Shown: positions 40,329-49,972 of the stretch, in pieces | Layout of the letters: the number at the start of each line of letters is the position of its first letter | How positions within the stretch are numbered: position 1 is the stretch's first letter | Notes under the pieces: model-generated | What the model saw: only the letters and a program-made list of their open reading frames with translations | Told to the model about the DNA's origin: nothing | Databases searched by the model: none | From: Geothrix sp. SG200 | Lineage (GTDB): Bacteria > Acidobacteriota > Holophagae > Holophagales > Holophagaceae | NCBI RefSeq assembly: GCF_022808935.1 | Contig: NZ_JAKZFR010000002.1 | Span: 372,001-436,000, forward strand | DNA: 64,000 bases | Reading direction: 5' to 3' | Program-made: the position numbers and the translations under genes

Positions 40329-42164
40329 CTAGAACACCGCCTCCATGGGCGCAGTCTCGCCGGCGCGCAGGGCCACGGCCTGGGCGGCCACCAGGGGCAG
40401 GCCGCGGTGGGCGAAGTGGATCGCGGCCTGGACCTTGTTCTGGTAGAAGGCGGCCTCGGAGCTGCCGGCCAGGAGATCCCGTACGGCCTTGGCGTCGGCG
40501 GCGTCCACACCCCGCTCCTGCATCAGGTTGGCCAGCTTGCCCTTGGCCAGGACCGCCTGCTGGAGCAGCAGGTGACCCGCCACCACGTGGCCGACCATAT
40601 CCAGGATGGGCACGGCGTTCAGGCCCGTCAGCAGGGCGGCGTTCTCGTGGGCGGGGATCTCCTGGAGCACTGTCCCCAGCGCCTTCGCGGCCTCGCCCAG
40701 CTGGCGAGCGGAGGGGCCCAGGAGCGGGTCCGCGGCCAGAGCCTGGACCGCGGTCCCCACCTGACCCATCAGGGCCTTCACGGGCTTGCCCTCCTGCATG
40801 CGGAACTTCCGGCCCACCAGGTCCAGGGCCTGGATGCCGTTGGTGCCTTCGTAGATGGAGGCGATCTTGCAGTCGCGGAGGTACTGCTCCGCGGGGTATT
40901 CCATGGTGTAGCCGTAGCCGCCGAAGGTCTGGAGGGCCCATTCGGTCACGCGGAAGCCCCAGTCGGAGCACCAGGCCTTGCAGACGGGGGTGAACAGCTC
41001 CACCAGCCCTTGCCAGCGGTTCTTCTCTTCCCCCTCAGAGACGTGGGCCATGTCCATGCACCAGGCCGTGTAGGTCACGAGGGCGCGCATGGCCTGGACG
41101 TAGGCGGACTGCATGAGGAGCATCCGTCGCACATCGGGGTGCTCGACGATGAGCGACTGCCCGACGCCCTTGGCGGCCCCGGGAGCGCGGCCCTGCAGGC
41201 GCTCCTTGGCATAGGCCAGGGCCGCCTGGTGGGCGGCGGAGGCGTTGCCCAGGCCCTGGACGCCCACCTCGTACCGGGCGGCATTCATCATCACGAACAT
41301 GTGGGCGAGGCCCTGCCCTTCCTGTCCCAGCAGGAAGCCCTGGGTGCCGCCGTTGGTGCCGAACACCAGGCTGCAGGTGGGCGAGCCGTGAATGCCCAGC
41401 TTGTGCTCGATGCCCGCGCAGGCCACATCGTTGGGGGCGCCGAGGCTTCCGTCGGCGTTCACACGGACTTTGGGCACCACGAAGAGGCTGATGCCCTTGG
41501 GGCCGGCCGGCGCGTCCGGCGTGCGGGCCAGCACAGCGTGGATGATGTTCGGCACGAGCTCGTGGTCGCCGCTGGTGATGAAGATCTTCTCGCCGGTGAT
41601 GAGGTAGGAGCCGTCCGCCTGCTTCACGGCCTTCGTGGTGAGGGCGCCCAGGTCGCTGCCGGCGCCGGCCTCGGTGAGGCACATGGTGCCGGTCCACTCG
41701 CCGGTGTACATCTTTTCGCAGTAGGCCGCCTTCAGGTCGTCGCTCCCGAAGGTCTCGATGAGGTGGGCGGCGCCGCGGGTGAGGAGCACCTTGAGGCCCA
41801 GGGCCGTGTTCGCGCCCATGAGGTACTCGCTGATGCCGGTGCCCACCGCCTCAGGCAGGCCCATGCCGCCGAACTCGGGGTTCATGGTGGCGCTGATCCA
41901 GCCGCCGGAGGCGAGGTCCTGGAAGGCTTCGGCAAACCCGTCCGGCAGCCGCACCTTCCCGTTCTCCCACTGGGCGCCGACCCGGTCGCCGACCTCGTTG
42001 CAGTCGGCCACGCTGCCCTTGGCCACCTTGAGGGCCTCGTCCAGCACCATGGCCAGCTGGTCGCGGTCGACCTCCTGGTAGGGCTCGGCCTTCAGGACCG
42101 CATCCAGATCCAGCCATTCGAGGAGGTTGAACTTGATGTCGCGGGCGTCGTCCAGGTACTTCAT
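40329..42164 (-). CDS. Acyl-CoA dehydrogenase (long, AidB/DmdC-like class)
   Basis: A 611-residue FAD enzyme. It has the long form of the family (about 600 residues) with an N-terminal extra segment ([21 protein letters not shown]), the FAD blocks [19 protein letters not shown] and [12 protein letters not shown], the helical domain with [29 protein letters not shown] (given only as landmarks), and the catalytic-base region [16 protein letters not shown]-terminal domain of about 130 residues completes the DmdC-like type. These enzymes oxidise short or medium acyl-CoA, including methylmercaptopropionyl-CoA; the substrate is not certain. RBS GGAGG before ATG 42164. It lies 135 bp after the acyl-CoA synthetase gene and likely consumes its product. 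Confidence 0.93.
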   Translation of the reverse strand: MKYLDDARDIKFNLLEWLDLDAVLKAEPYQEVDRDQLAMVLDEALKVAKGSVADCNEVGDRVGAQWENGKVRLPDGFAEAFQDLASGGWISATMNPEFGGMGLPEAVGTGISEYLMGANTALGLKVLLTRGAAHLIETFGSDDLKAAYCEKMYTGEWTGTMCLTEAGAGSDLGALTTKAVKQADGSYLITGEKIFITSGDHELVPNIIHAVLARTPDAPAGPKGISLFVVPKVRVNADGSLGAPNDVACAGIEHKLGIHGSPTCSLVFGTNGGTQGFLLGQEGQGLAHMFVMMNAARYEVGVQGLGNASAAHQAALAYAKERLQGRAPGAAKGVGQSLIVEHPDVRRMLLMQSAYVQAMRALVTYTAWCMDMAHVSEGEEKNRWQGLVELFTPVCKAWCSDWGFRVTEWALQTFGGYGYTMEYPAEQYLRDCKIASIYEGTNGIQALDLVGRKFRMQEGKPVKALMGQVGTAVQALAADPLLGPSARQLGEAAKALGTVLQEIPAHENAALLTGLNAVPILDMVGHVVAGHLLLQQAVLAKGKLANLMQERGVDAADAKAVRDLLAGSSEAAFYQNKVQAAIHFAHRGLPLVAAQAVALRAGETAPMEAVF

Positions 42165-42299
42165 GGGAACCTCCGGAAAGCATGGCTGAGTGAGTGGATG
42201 GATGGCGGGAACGGGGACGGATCTCCATTCTTCGATGGGGAGCCCGCCCTTCCAATACCTGTCCTCAGGTAAGTTGGGGCGGGCCTCCCAGGACGATGG

Positions 42300-43976
42300 C
42301 TACTTCAGTTCAGGGAACTGCTCCTCGCGGAACTCCAGGGCGGAAGGCGTGGGATCCGCGGCCCGCTTGCGCAGCTCCACGCGCCGGATCTTGCCGGAGA
42401 TGGTCTTGGGAAGATCGCCGAACTCGATGATGCGGATGCGCTTGTAGGGGGAGATGCGCTCGCGGATGAAGCGGAAGAGCGCCAGAGCCGTGGCCCGGTC
42501 CGGCTCGTAGCCCGCCCGCAGGATGATGTAGGCCTTGGGCACGGAGAGCTTGAGGGGATCGGGACTCGGCACCACCGCCGCCTCGGCGACGGACTCGTGC
42601 TCGATGAGGAAGGACTCCAGCTCGAAGGGGCTGATCCGGTAGTCGGAGCTCTTGAAGACATCGTCGGCCCGGCCCACGAAGCAGAGGTAGCCATCCTCGT
42701 CGCGGGTAGCCACGTCGCCGGTGCGGTACCAGCCTTCGGCCTCGGCCTTGCGCATCTTCTCGGGATCGTCCTTGTAGCCGGCCATGAGACTCGTGGGCCG
42801 GGGGTTCAGCTTGACGGCGATCTCACCCTCCTCCGCTTCCTTCCCCTCCGAATCCAGCAGCGCCACCTCGAAGCCCGGCAGCGGCCGCCCCATGGACCCG
42901 GACTTCACCGCCTGCCCGGGCGAGTTGCCCACGATGGCCGTGGTCTCCGTCTGGCCGTAGCCGTCGCGGATGGTGAGGCCCCAGGCCCTTTCCACCTGGC
43001 TGATGACCTCGGGATTCAGGGGCTCGCCGGCGCCCACCAGGGCCCGGAGCTTCACCTGGTAGGCCGCCAGGTCCTCCTGGATGAAGAGGCGCCATACGGT
43101 TGGGGGGGCGCAGAGGGTGGTCACGCCCTTGTCGACAATGGTCTTGAGGGTGGCGGACGCGCTGAAGCGGGCCGCCCGGTAGACGAAGATGCAGGCCCCG
43201 GCGTTCCAGGGCGCGAAGAAGCTGCTCCAGGCGTGCTTGGCCCACCCCGGCGAGCTGATGTTGTAGTGGACGTCGCCTTCCCGCAGGCCCACCCAGTACA
43301 TCGTGGACAGGTGGCCCACGGGATAGGACTGGTGGGTGTGGACCACCAGCTTGGGCTTGGCCGTGGTGCCGGAGGTGAAGTAGAGCAGCATGGAGTCCGC
43401 AGCGCGGGTGGGCGCATCCGGCGTGAAGACGGTCGAACCCGCGTAGAGCTCGGACACGTCGTGCCAGCCAGACACCGCCGCGCCCACGCAGATTCGGGTG
43501 AGGCTGGCGTCCAGGCCGTCGAACTTGGCCGTCTGGGCCGAGTCCACGACCAGGTGGCGAATCCCGCCGCGCTCGATGCGGTCCTGGAGGTCGGCCTGGG
43601 AGAGCAAGAGGGTGGAGGGGACCATCACCGCGCCGAGCTTGATGCAGGCCAGCATCACCTCCCAGAGGGGGAGGACGTTGTCCAGCATGATCAGCAGGCC
43701 GTCGCCGCGCTTCACGCCCATGGCCCGCAGGGTGTTGGCCACCTGGTTGCTGCGCCGGGAGAGCTCCTGGAAGCTCACCTTCGTCTCCGTCCCGTTCTCC
43801 TCGACGATCCACAGCGCGGGCCGGTCGTTACCCGCGGCGTAGGCGTCGAAGTAGTCCAGGGCCCAGTTGAAGGTGTCGAGGACGGGCCAGCGGAAGTCGC
43901 GGCGGGCACCCTCGTAGTCGTCCCGGTGCTGGACGAGGAAGTCCCTGGCCTGGAGAAACGCTTCGCGACCATTCAT
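42300..43976 (-). CDS. AMP-forming acyl-CoA synthetase with PX4GK acylation motif
   Basis: A 558-residue ANL-superfamily ligase that activates a carboxylic acid via an acyl-AMP to acyl-CoA. A3 motif LLYFTSGTTAKPKLVVHTH, A5 region DGYGQTETTAIVGNSPG, A7 YRTGDVATRDEDGYLCFVGRADD and A10 PKTISGKIRR with catalytic Lys529. The stretch P523-KTIS-G528-K529 is exactly the PX4GK motif recognised by Pat-type lysine acetyltransferases. The sequence best matches medium-chain or ACSM-like synthetases. ATG 43976 follows AGGAGG. Divergent from a Pat/AcuB/AcuC-type cluster, which likely regulates it by reversible acylation of Lys529. Confidence 0.93.
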   Translation of the reverse strand: MNGREAFLQARDFLVQHRDDYEGARRDFRWPVLDTFNWALDYFDAYAAGNDRPALWIVEENGTETKVSFQELSRRSNQVANTLRAMGVKRGDGLLIMLDNVLPLWEVMLACIKLGAVMVPSTLLLSQADLQDRIERGGIRHLVVDSAQTAKFDGLDASLTRICVGAAVSGWHDVSELYAGSTVFTPDAPTRAADSMLLYFTSGTTAKPKLVVHTHQSYPVGHLSTMYWVGLREGDVHYNISSPGWAKHAWSSFFAPWNAGACIFVYRAARFSASATLKTIVDKGVTTLCAPPTVWRLFIQEDLAAYQVKLRALVGAGEPLNPEVISQVERAWGLTIRDGYGQTETTAIVGNSPGQAVKSGSMGRPLPGFEVALLDSEGKEAEEGEIAVKLNPRPTSLMAGYKDDPEKMRKAEAEGWYRTGDVATRDEDGYLCFVGRADDVFKSSDYRISPFELESFLIEHESVAEAAVVPSPDPLKLSVPKAYIILRAGYEPDRATALALFRFIRERISPYKRIRIIEFGDLPKTISGKIRRVELRKRAADPTPSALEFREEQFPELK

Positions 43977-44143
43977 CTGGTCCTCCTGATTCGCTTGGGG
44001 GGTATAGAGCAATCTAGGATGGCCATGACCGGCCGTCCAGGATGAAAAACGACATGCAGGGGGAGAAAGGATCTCAAGTAGGGCCCGGCCCCGGGAGCGC
44101 ATGATAGGGTGGTCGCATTGCACCCCGATCCGCGAGGCACCCT

Positions 44144-46582
44144 GTGTTCAGCATCATCCCTGACGGCGCAGGCTACCGGGAATTCGTCCTCCTGAAGGAC
44201 GGCCAGGGCGTTCTCCTGCGGATCGCCTCTCCGGAGGATGCGGACCGCGTGGAGGCCTTCATCAGCGGCCTCTCCCGGGAGAGCATGGCCATGCGCTTCA
44301 TGGGCGGCGTGTCGAGCGTATCCCGCAAGTTCGTGGAGGATCTCTGCGACGAGAACCCCCGACAGCGCGCCTGCCTCCTGGCCATCGAGGGCGAGGGGGC
44401 GGAGCAGCAGGTGCTCGGTCTGGGGAACTACGTGGGCGATGGCGGGGCCGTCGCGGAAGTCGCGTTCATGATCGCGGACGCCCACCAGGGCCGGGGCATC
44501 GGCACGCTGATCCTCGAGCGGCTCGCGGGCCTGGCGGCGGGCGCGGGCTACGTCGGCTTCGAAGCCGAGGTGCTCCACGAGAACCAGAAGATGGTCAACG
44601 TCTTCCGTGATTCCGGGTTCGAGACCACCCGGGCCATGGAGGGCGGCATCATCCATGTGCGCTTCCCCCTGAGCGCCCCCGAGGCCCAGCGCGAGCGGGC
44701 CGAGATCCGCGAGCGGGTGGCCACCGCCAACTCCCTGGTGCCGCTCCTTCGGCCGGGCAGTGTGGCCGTGGTGGGCGCCTCCCGGGATCCCGGCTCCGTG
44801 GGGAGCACCATCTTCCGCAACATCCTCCGGGGCGGCTTCCAGGGCGCGGTCTACCCGGTCAATCCCAGGGCCAAGGCCATCGAAGGCGTCCAGGCCTATC
44901 CCTCCCTGGCCTCCCTGCCGGAACCCCCGGATCTGGTGGTCCTGGCGGTGCCGGCGGCCAAGGTGTCCGCCCTTGCCCGGCGTGCCCTGGACAAGGGCGC
45001 GCGCGGCCTCCTGGTCCTCACGGCCGGATTCGCCGAGACCGGTCCGGAGGGCGCCCGGCGGCAGGAGCGGCTGGTGCGCCTCGCCCGCAGCCGGGGCGCG
45101 CGCCTGGTGGGGCCCAACTGCCTGGGGCTGCTGAACACCCATGCGGCGGTCCAGCTCAATGCCAGCCTGGCCACCGTGATGCCCCCCCGCGGGCGGGTCG
45201 GATTCTTCAGCCACTCCGCGGCCCTGGGCGTGGTGATCCTGCAGTACGCCGCGGAGCGCGGGCTGGGGTTCTCCTCCTTCGTCTCCGCCGGGAACCGCGC
45301 TGACGTCTCGGGCAACGACCTGCTCCAGTACTGGGAGGAGGATCCGGACACGGACCTGGCCCTTCTTTATCTGGAGACCTTCGGGAATCCGCGCCGCTTC
45401 GCCCGGCTGGCGCGCCGGATCTCCCACCGCAAGCCGGTGCTCTGCGTGAAGAGCGCCCGGAGCCATGCCGGGCGGCGTGTCGCCCAGGCCCACATCGCGG
45501 CGAGCCCCCAGAATGACGCGGAGGTGGAGGCCCTCTTCCACCAGGCCGGCGTGATCCGCGCCGACACCCTGGAAGACCTGTTCGACATCGCGCTGCTGCT
45601 GTCGCACCAGCCCCTGCCCCGGGGCGACCGGGTGGCCATCGTCAGCAACTCCGGCGGCGTGGCCACCATCTGCGCGGATGCCTGCGAATCCCACGGCATG
45701 CGGATCGCCGGCCCCGGGGTGGTGGACCTCCATGCCATGGCCACGGCGGAGCACTACGAGCGGGCCTGCCGGGAGGCCCTGGAGCATCCCGAAGTGGATG
45801 CCCTCATCGCCTCCTTCGCCTGCCTGGGGGACTGCGACCCGGCCCTGGTGGCCCGGGCCATCCGGCGGGCCGCCGTGCGGGCCGAGCAGACCACGGGCAT
45901 CGCCAAGCCGACCTTGCTCTCCCTCATGGGCGTGAGCGGGGCCATCCCCGTGGGATCGGCCGCCCTGGGCGAGGGGGGCGCCATGCACCGCACCTTCCCC
46001 TCCTACCGCTTCCCGGAGTCGGCGGCCCTGGCCCTGTCCAAGGTGGTCCAGTACGCCCAATTCCGCCGGCAGCCCCCGGGCCGCTTCCAGGGCTTCGCGG
46101 ACATCAACGCCGGCGAGGCCCGGCGGCGCGTGGAGCAGCTGGTGGAGAAGCTGCCCGATTCCGCCCAGGCGATCCTCTCCGTGACCCAGGCGCGGGAGCT
46201 CATGGGGCTCTTCGGCGTTCCCGTCACGAACCTCCCGGAACCCGCCGATCGGCGGGGCCCCAGGGTGGGGCTCAACCTCTCCACGGACCCCGACTTCGGG
46301 CCCATCTGGCGGTTCCACCGCCAGGGCATCGGCTCCATCCTGCGCATCACCCCGCTCACGGACCTGGACATCGCCGATGTCCTCGAGCGGATGCACCTGC
46401 CGCCCGGCAACGGCCTGGGCGAAACGCTGGGCCGTCTGACCCAGCTCGTGGAGGAACTGCCCTGGCTCCACACCCTGGAGGCCCAGGTCGCCGTCCACGG
46501 CGAGACCGGCGCCCTCAGCCCCCTGCCCCTGCAGCCGGACCTGCGCCTGACCTTCACCCAGGTCGGCTTCCGCAAGCCCTGA
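44144..46582 (+). CDS. GNAT plus NDP-forming acyl-CoA-synthetase-like protein acetyltransferase (type II Pat)
   Basis: An 812-residue fusion. Residues 20-180 are a GNAT domain with acetyl-CoA loop ADAHQGRGIGTLILERL (111-127). Residues 203-330 are a CoA-binding Rossmann domain (VAVVGASRDPGSVGSTIFRNILRGG), and 340-690 are the succinyl-CoA-ligase-like flavodoxin domains. The order GNAT first, large domain second is the type II arrangement of Pat protein acetyltransferases. The C-terminal ATP-grasp is reduced to about 100 residues: the front (ARELMGLFGVPVTNLPEP) runs straight into the end (DPDFGPIWRFHRQGIG, TPLTDLDIADVLERM), so most of the ATP-binding core is absent. I therefore read it as a sensing domain. 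GTG start at 44144. First gene of a run with AcuB- and AcuC-like genes. Confidence 0.88.
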   Translation: MFSIIPDGAGYREFVLLKDGQGVLLRIASPEDADRVEAFISGLSRESMAMRFMGGVSSVSRKFVEDLCDENPRQRACLLAIEGEGAEQQVLGLGNYVGDGGAVAEVAFMIADAHQGRGIGTLILERLAGLAAGAGYVGFEAEVLHENQKMVNVFRDSGFETTRAMEGGIIHVRFPLSAPEAQRERAEIRERVATANSLVPLLRPGSVAVVGASRDPGSVGSTIFRNILRGGFQGAVYPVNPRAKAIEGVQAYPSLASLPEPPDLVVLAVPAAKVSALARRALDKGARGLLVLTAGFAETGPEGARRQERLVRLARSRGARLVGPNCLGLLNTHAAVQLNASLATVMPPRGRVGFFSHSAALGVVILQYAAERGLGFSSFVSAGNRADVSGNDLLQYWEEDPDTDLALLYLETFGNPRRFARLARRISHRKPVLCVKSARSHAGRRVAQAHIAASPQNDAEVEALFHQAGVIRADTLEDLFDIALLLSHQPLPRGDRVAIVSNSGGVATICADACESHGMRIAGPGVVDLHAMATAEHYERACREALEHPEVDALIASFACLGDCDPALVARAIRRAAVRAEQTTGIAKPTLLSLMGVSGAIPVGSAALGEGGAMHRTFPSYRFPESAALALSKVVQYAQFRRQPPGRFQGFADINAGEARRRVEQLVEKLPDSAQAILSVTQARELMGLFGVPVTNLPEPADRRGPRVGLNLSTDPDFGPIWRFHRQGIGSILRITPLTDLDIADVLERMHLPPGNGLGETLGRLTQLVEELPWLHTLEAQVAVHGETGALSPLPLQPDLRLTFTQVGFRKP

Positions 46583-46625
46583 ACCCCGAGCCTGAACCCA
46601 CGACCGAACCCCGAGGAGGACCGCC

Positions 46626-47252
46626 ATGCTCGTGAAGGAGATGATGCGCCGGCCGGTGACGGTGGTCTCCGCGGAGGCCACCATCGGAGAGGCCTACCAG
46701 CTGCTCCAGGACCGCGGCTTCCGGCACCTGCCCGTGGTGGACCGGGGACGCCTGGTGGGCGTCCTCACGGACCGCGACCTCCGCCTGGCCACCAGCAGCC
46801 TCTGCCAGAATCCCCGCCCCGCCGGGGATCCCGTCTCTGCCGTCATGAGCAGCCCGCCCCTGACAGCGGATCCCCTGGACCCCGTGGAGGACGCCGCGCG
46901 GATCATGCGGGAGCACAAGATCGGCTGCCTGCCCGTAGTGGACGGCGGAGAGCTGGTCGGCATCCTCACGGGCATGGACCTGCTGGACGCCCTGATGATC
47001 CTCACCGGAGTGACCAAGCCCTCCTCCCGGCTGGAAGTGGCCCTCGCGGACCGGCCCGGCGAGCTGGCGCGGCTCACGGCCTTCCTCGCGGAGCGCCACG
47101 TCAACATCCACTCCATCCTCACCTACCCCTCGCCCGAGGCTGTCCGCACGGTGCTTCGGGTGGATTCCAACCAGATCCGCCCCCTGGCGGACGAGCTCCG
47201 GCGGGCGCAGTTCGAGGTCCTGTGGCCCATCCAGAAGCCATGGCAGCACTGA
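46626..47252 (+). CDS. acuB: AcuB-like CBS-CBS-ACT protein
   Basis: A 208-residue protein with two CBS domains (about 7-60, MLVKEMMRRPVTVVSAEATIGEAYQLL; about 75-130, SAVMSSPPLTADPLDPVEDAARIM) and a C-terminal ACT domain (SRLEVALADRPGELARLTAFLAERHVNIHSI, 135-165 onward). This is the AcuB architecture from the Bacillus acuABC operon. CBS pairs bind adenine nucleotides and ACT domains bind small ligands, so it may report energy state to the acetylase/deacetylase pair. RBS GAGGAGG. Overlaps the acuC-like start by 13 bases. Confidence 0.88.
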   Translation: MLVKEMMRRPVTVVSAEATIGEAYQLLQDRGFRHLPVVDRGRLVGVLTDRDLRLATSSLCQNPRPAGDPVSAVMSSPPLTADPLDPVEDAARIMREHKIGCLPVVDGGELVGILTGMDLLDALMILTGVTKPSSRLEVALADRPGELARLTAFLAERHVNIHSILTYPSPEAVRTVLRVDSNQIRPLADELRRAQFEVLWPIQKPWQH

Positions 47253-48373
47253 TCTACCGCCCGGAGTACGCCGGGTACGACTTCGGGCCGGAGCATCCCT
47301 TCACGCCGGCGCGGCTCGCCATGCTCCTGGACCTGATCCACACCCTGGGCCACGCCACCTCGCCCATCGCGGCGCCCGCGGCCACCCGGGAGGAGATCCT
47401 CGCGGTCCACGATGAGGCCTACGTGGCCATGGTCGAGGCCCTGGACCGCGGCGAGTCCAGGCCCGAGGCGGAGCAGTTCGGGCTGGGGACGCCGGACAAC
47501 CCCATCTTCCCGGGCATGGACCTCGCGGCCCGCTGGCTGGTGGGGGGCACCCTCCACGGGGCGCGGCTCCTGATGGAGGGAGCCGAGACCCGGGTGCTCC
47601 AGCTGGGTGGAGGCTTGCACCACGCCCAGAAGAACCGGGCGGCGGGGTTCTGCATGTACAACGACCTGGCCGTGGCCATCCGGGCCATGGTGCGCCACGG
47701 CTGGCGCGTGGCCTACCTCGACATCGACCTCCACCACGGCGATGGGGTCCAGAGCCTCTTCTACGACAGCGACCAGGTGCTGACCATCAGCCTGCACGAG
47801 ACGGGGCACTACCTCTATCCCGGCACCGGCCACATCCAGGAGCTGGGCGCCGGCACCGCGCGGGGGCTCAGCGTCAACATCCCCCTGGAGCCCTTCACGG
47901 AATCCGAGAGCTACCTCGAGGCCTTTGACGCCGTGGTACCCCGGGCCCTGGAGTGGTTCTCGCCCCACGTCCTGGTGGTGCAGGCCGGCGCGGATGCCCA
48001 TTTCGCCGATCCCCTGGGGGACCTGGCCCTGACCACCCAGACCTTCCAGGCCCTCTACCGCCGGATTCTCGACCTGGCCGCCGAGCGCACCCAGGGACGG
48101 GCGCTCTTCACCCTGGGCGGCGGCTACGAGGCCCAGGTCGTGGCCCGCGTCTGGACGATCCTCTACCTCACCCTGATGGACCTTCCCATCCCGGAACAGC
48201 TTCCCGATGCGTGGCTGGACCGCTGGCGCGAGCTGCTGGGGCCGGAAGTCGGACGGACCCTGCACGATCCCGTGCCGGCCTATCCGGAGCTCCCCGGCCG
48301 CGAGGAACGCAACCGGCGCAACGGCGACGTGGTCGCGCGGCTGATGGACTCGCTCTTCCGCTACTGGATGTAG
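47240..48373 (+). CDS. acuC: AcuC-like protein deacetylase (histone deacetylase family)
   Basis: A 377-residue zinc deacetylase. All class I HDAC active-site residues are present: His127-His128 in GGLHHAQKNRA, zinc ligands Asp163 and His165 in LDIDLHHGDGV, third ligand Asp252 in QAGADAHFADPLG and Tyr296 in GGGYE. AcuC proteins remove acetyl groups from acyl-CoA synthetases and re-activate them. It overlaps acuB, so it is made with it. ATG 47240 is preferred over the GTG at 47222. Confidence 0.92.
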   Translation: MAALIYRPEYAGYDFGPEHPFTPARLAMLLDLIHTLGHATSPIAAPAATREEILAVHDEAYVAMVEALDRGESRPEAEQFGLGTPDNPIFPGMDLAARWLVGGTLHGARLLMEGAETRVLQLGGGLHHAQKNRAAGFCMYNDLAVAIRAMVRHGWRVAYLDIDLHHGDGVQSLFYDSDQVLTISLHETGHYLYPGTGHIQELGAGTARGLSVNIPLEPFTESESYLEAFDAVVPRALEWFSPHVLVVQAGADAHFADPLGDLALTTQTFQALYRRILDLAAERTQGRALFTLGGGYEAQVVARVWTILYLTLMDLPIPEQLPDAWLDRWRELLGPEVGRTLHDPVPAYPELPGREERNRRNGDVVARLMDSLFRYWM

Positions 48374-48424
48374 CGGCAGGAAACGCCGCGGGCCCCGGGG
48401 TTTTCCTTCCGGTATCCTCGAAGC

Positions 48425-49012
48425 ATGATCGGACGCCTGCGCGGGGAACTCATCCAGAAGCTGCCGAACCTGGCCCTCGTCGAGTGCGGGGGCGTGGGCT
48501 ACGCCGCGGCCATCAGCCTCTCCACCTACGGCCTGCTGCCGGAGGCGGGTACCCAGGTGGTGCTGCACACGGAGCTGCTGGTGCGCGAGAACGAGATCGC
48601 CCTGCTGGGCTTCTCCTCCACCCAGGAGCGCGAGCTCTACCGGCTGCTGGTGAAGGTGGACGGCGTGGGGCCCAAGCTGGCCCTGGCGGCCCTGGGCGCC
48701 CTCAGCCCCGAAGACCTGGTGCGGGCCATCCGGGGCCGCGACGTGAAGGCCCTCACGCGCATCCCCGGCGTGGGGAAGAAGACCGCCGAGAAGATGTGCT
48801 TCGAGCTGTCGGAGAAGCTGGGCGGCCTGTCGGGCCTGGACGGCCTGGCGGGCGGGCCCGCGGGCGACCCCTGGGAGGAGAACCTGCGCTCCGCCCTGAC
48901 GAATCTTGGCTTCAAGGAGGACGTGGTGCTGCCGGTGGTGGCGGACCTCCGCGCCTCCAAGCCGCCCCTGGCGGAGGCCATCCGCCATGCTTTGAAGGCC
49001 CTGCAGCGATGA
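48425..49012 (+). CDS. ruvA: Holliday junction branch-migration protein RuvA
   Basis: A 195-residue subunit that binds four-way junctions and loads RuvB. It has the OB-fold start MIGRLRGELIQKLPNLALVECGGVGYAA, HhH motifs VDGVGPKLALAALGAL and IPGVGKKTAEKMCFEL, and the C-terminal RuvB-binding domain after a GlyAla-rich linker. ruvB and ruvC are not beside it. Overlaps the next gene by four bases (ATGA). Confidence 0.96.
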   Translation: MIGRLRGELIQKLPNLALVECGGVGYAAAISLSTYGLLPEAGTQVVLHTELLVRENEIALLGFSSTQERELYRLLVKVDGVGPKLALAALGALSPEDLVRAIRGRDVKALTRIPGVGKKTAEKMCFELSEKLGGLSGLDGLAGGPAGDPWEENLRSALTNLGFKEDVVLPVVADLRASKPPLAEAIRHALKALQR

Positions 49013-49944
49013 GCACGCGAATCCTCTCCACCTCCCCTCTCGTCGGTCCCGCTCTGGCCGAGCTCGGCGCCCGCTTCCCCGACCTCCGCCTGGCGGCCTT
49101 CCGCTCGCCGGAATGGAATGCCGCCCTGCCTGAGGTCGAGGCCCTGGTGGTGATGCTCTCCGAGCCCGTCACCGAGGCGGATCTCGACGCCGCGCCGAAG
49201 CTGAAGGCCATCGGAACCTACTCCGTGGGCGTGAACCACCTGCCCGTGAAGGCCTGCCAGGCCCGCGGCATCGCCGTGGTGAACACGCCTGGCGTTCTGA
49301 CGGACGCCACCGCCGACATCGCCCTGGCCCTGCTCATGGCCGTGACCCGCCGCGTGGCGGAAGGCGAGACGCTCGTGCGGTCCGGCGCGTGGAAGGGCTG
49401 GGCCCCCGACCAGCTTCTGGGCCTGGGTCTCTCGGGCAAGGGCTGCGGCATCCTCGGCAGCGGCCCCATCGGCCAGGCCTTCGCCCGCCGTGCCCAGGCC
49501 CTGGGCATGACGCCCTTGTTCTGGGATCGCGAGGGCCGCGGCGGCGAAGTGGATTTCGGCGCCGGCAAGGCCGCCCGCCTGCCCCTGGCGGACCTGCTCC
49601 CGAGGAGCCTCGTGCTGTCCCTCCACTGCCCGCTGACGGACCAGACCCGCGGCATGCTTGACCGCGCCGCGTTGGAGAAGCTGCCCCAGGGCGCGGTGAT
49701 CATCAACACCGCGCGCGGCGGCATCATGGATGAGAACGCCGTCATCGACCTGCTGGAATCGGGCCGCCTCGGCGGGGCGGGCCTGGACGTCTACGAAGGT
49801 GAACCGCGCCTCAATCCGCGTTGGCTGAAGGCGCCCCGCGCCGTGCTGCTGCCCCACCTCGGTTCCGCCACGGTCGAGACCCGCGGCGCCATGGCGCAGC
49901 TGCTTTGCGACGGACTCGCGGCGGCGCTGGCTCCATCGCGGTGA
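49009..49944 (+). CDS. D-isomer-specific 2-hydroxyacid dehydrogenase
   Basis: A 311-residue NAD(P)-dependent reductase of 2-oxoacids. Rossmann segment GCGILGSGPIGQAFARRAQALGM; catalytic Arg in IINTARGGIMDENAV, Glu in GLDVYEGEPR and His in LLPHLGSAT. It resembles glyoxylate or hydroxypyruvate reductases (the VVNTPGVLTDATADIALALLM segment). The ATGA overlap shows coupling to ruvA, an odd pairing without an evident functional link. Confidence 0.93.
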   Translation: MSTRILSTSPLVGPALAELGARFPDLRLAAFRSPEWNAALPEVEALVVMLSEPVTEADLDAAPKLKAIGTYSVGVNHLPVKACQARGIAVVNTPGVLTDATADIALALLMAVTRRVAEGETLVRSGAWKGWAPDQLLGLGLSGKGCGILGSGPIGQAFARRAQALGMTPLFWDREGRGGEVDFGAGKAARLPLADLLPRSLVLSLHCPLTDQTRGMLDRAALEKLPQGAVIINTARGGIMDENAVIDLLESGRLGGAGLDVYEGEPRLNPRWLKAPRAVLLPHLGSATVETRGAMAQLLCDGLAAALAPSR

Positions 49945-49972
49945 TACCCTGGACTCCCTCACGAGGCATCCC

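Noticed and set aside
42194-44045. Long plus-strand frame opposite the acyl-CoA synthetase
   Set aside because: The minus strand carries the full set of ANL motifs; the plus frame has no recognisable domain.
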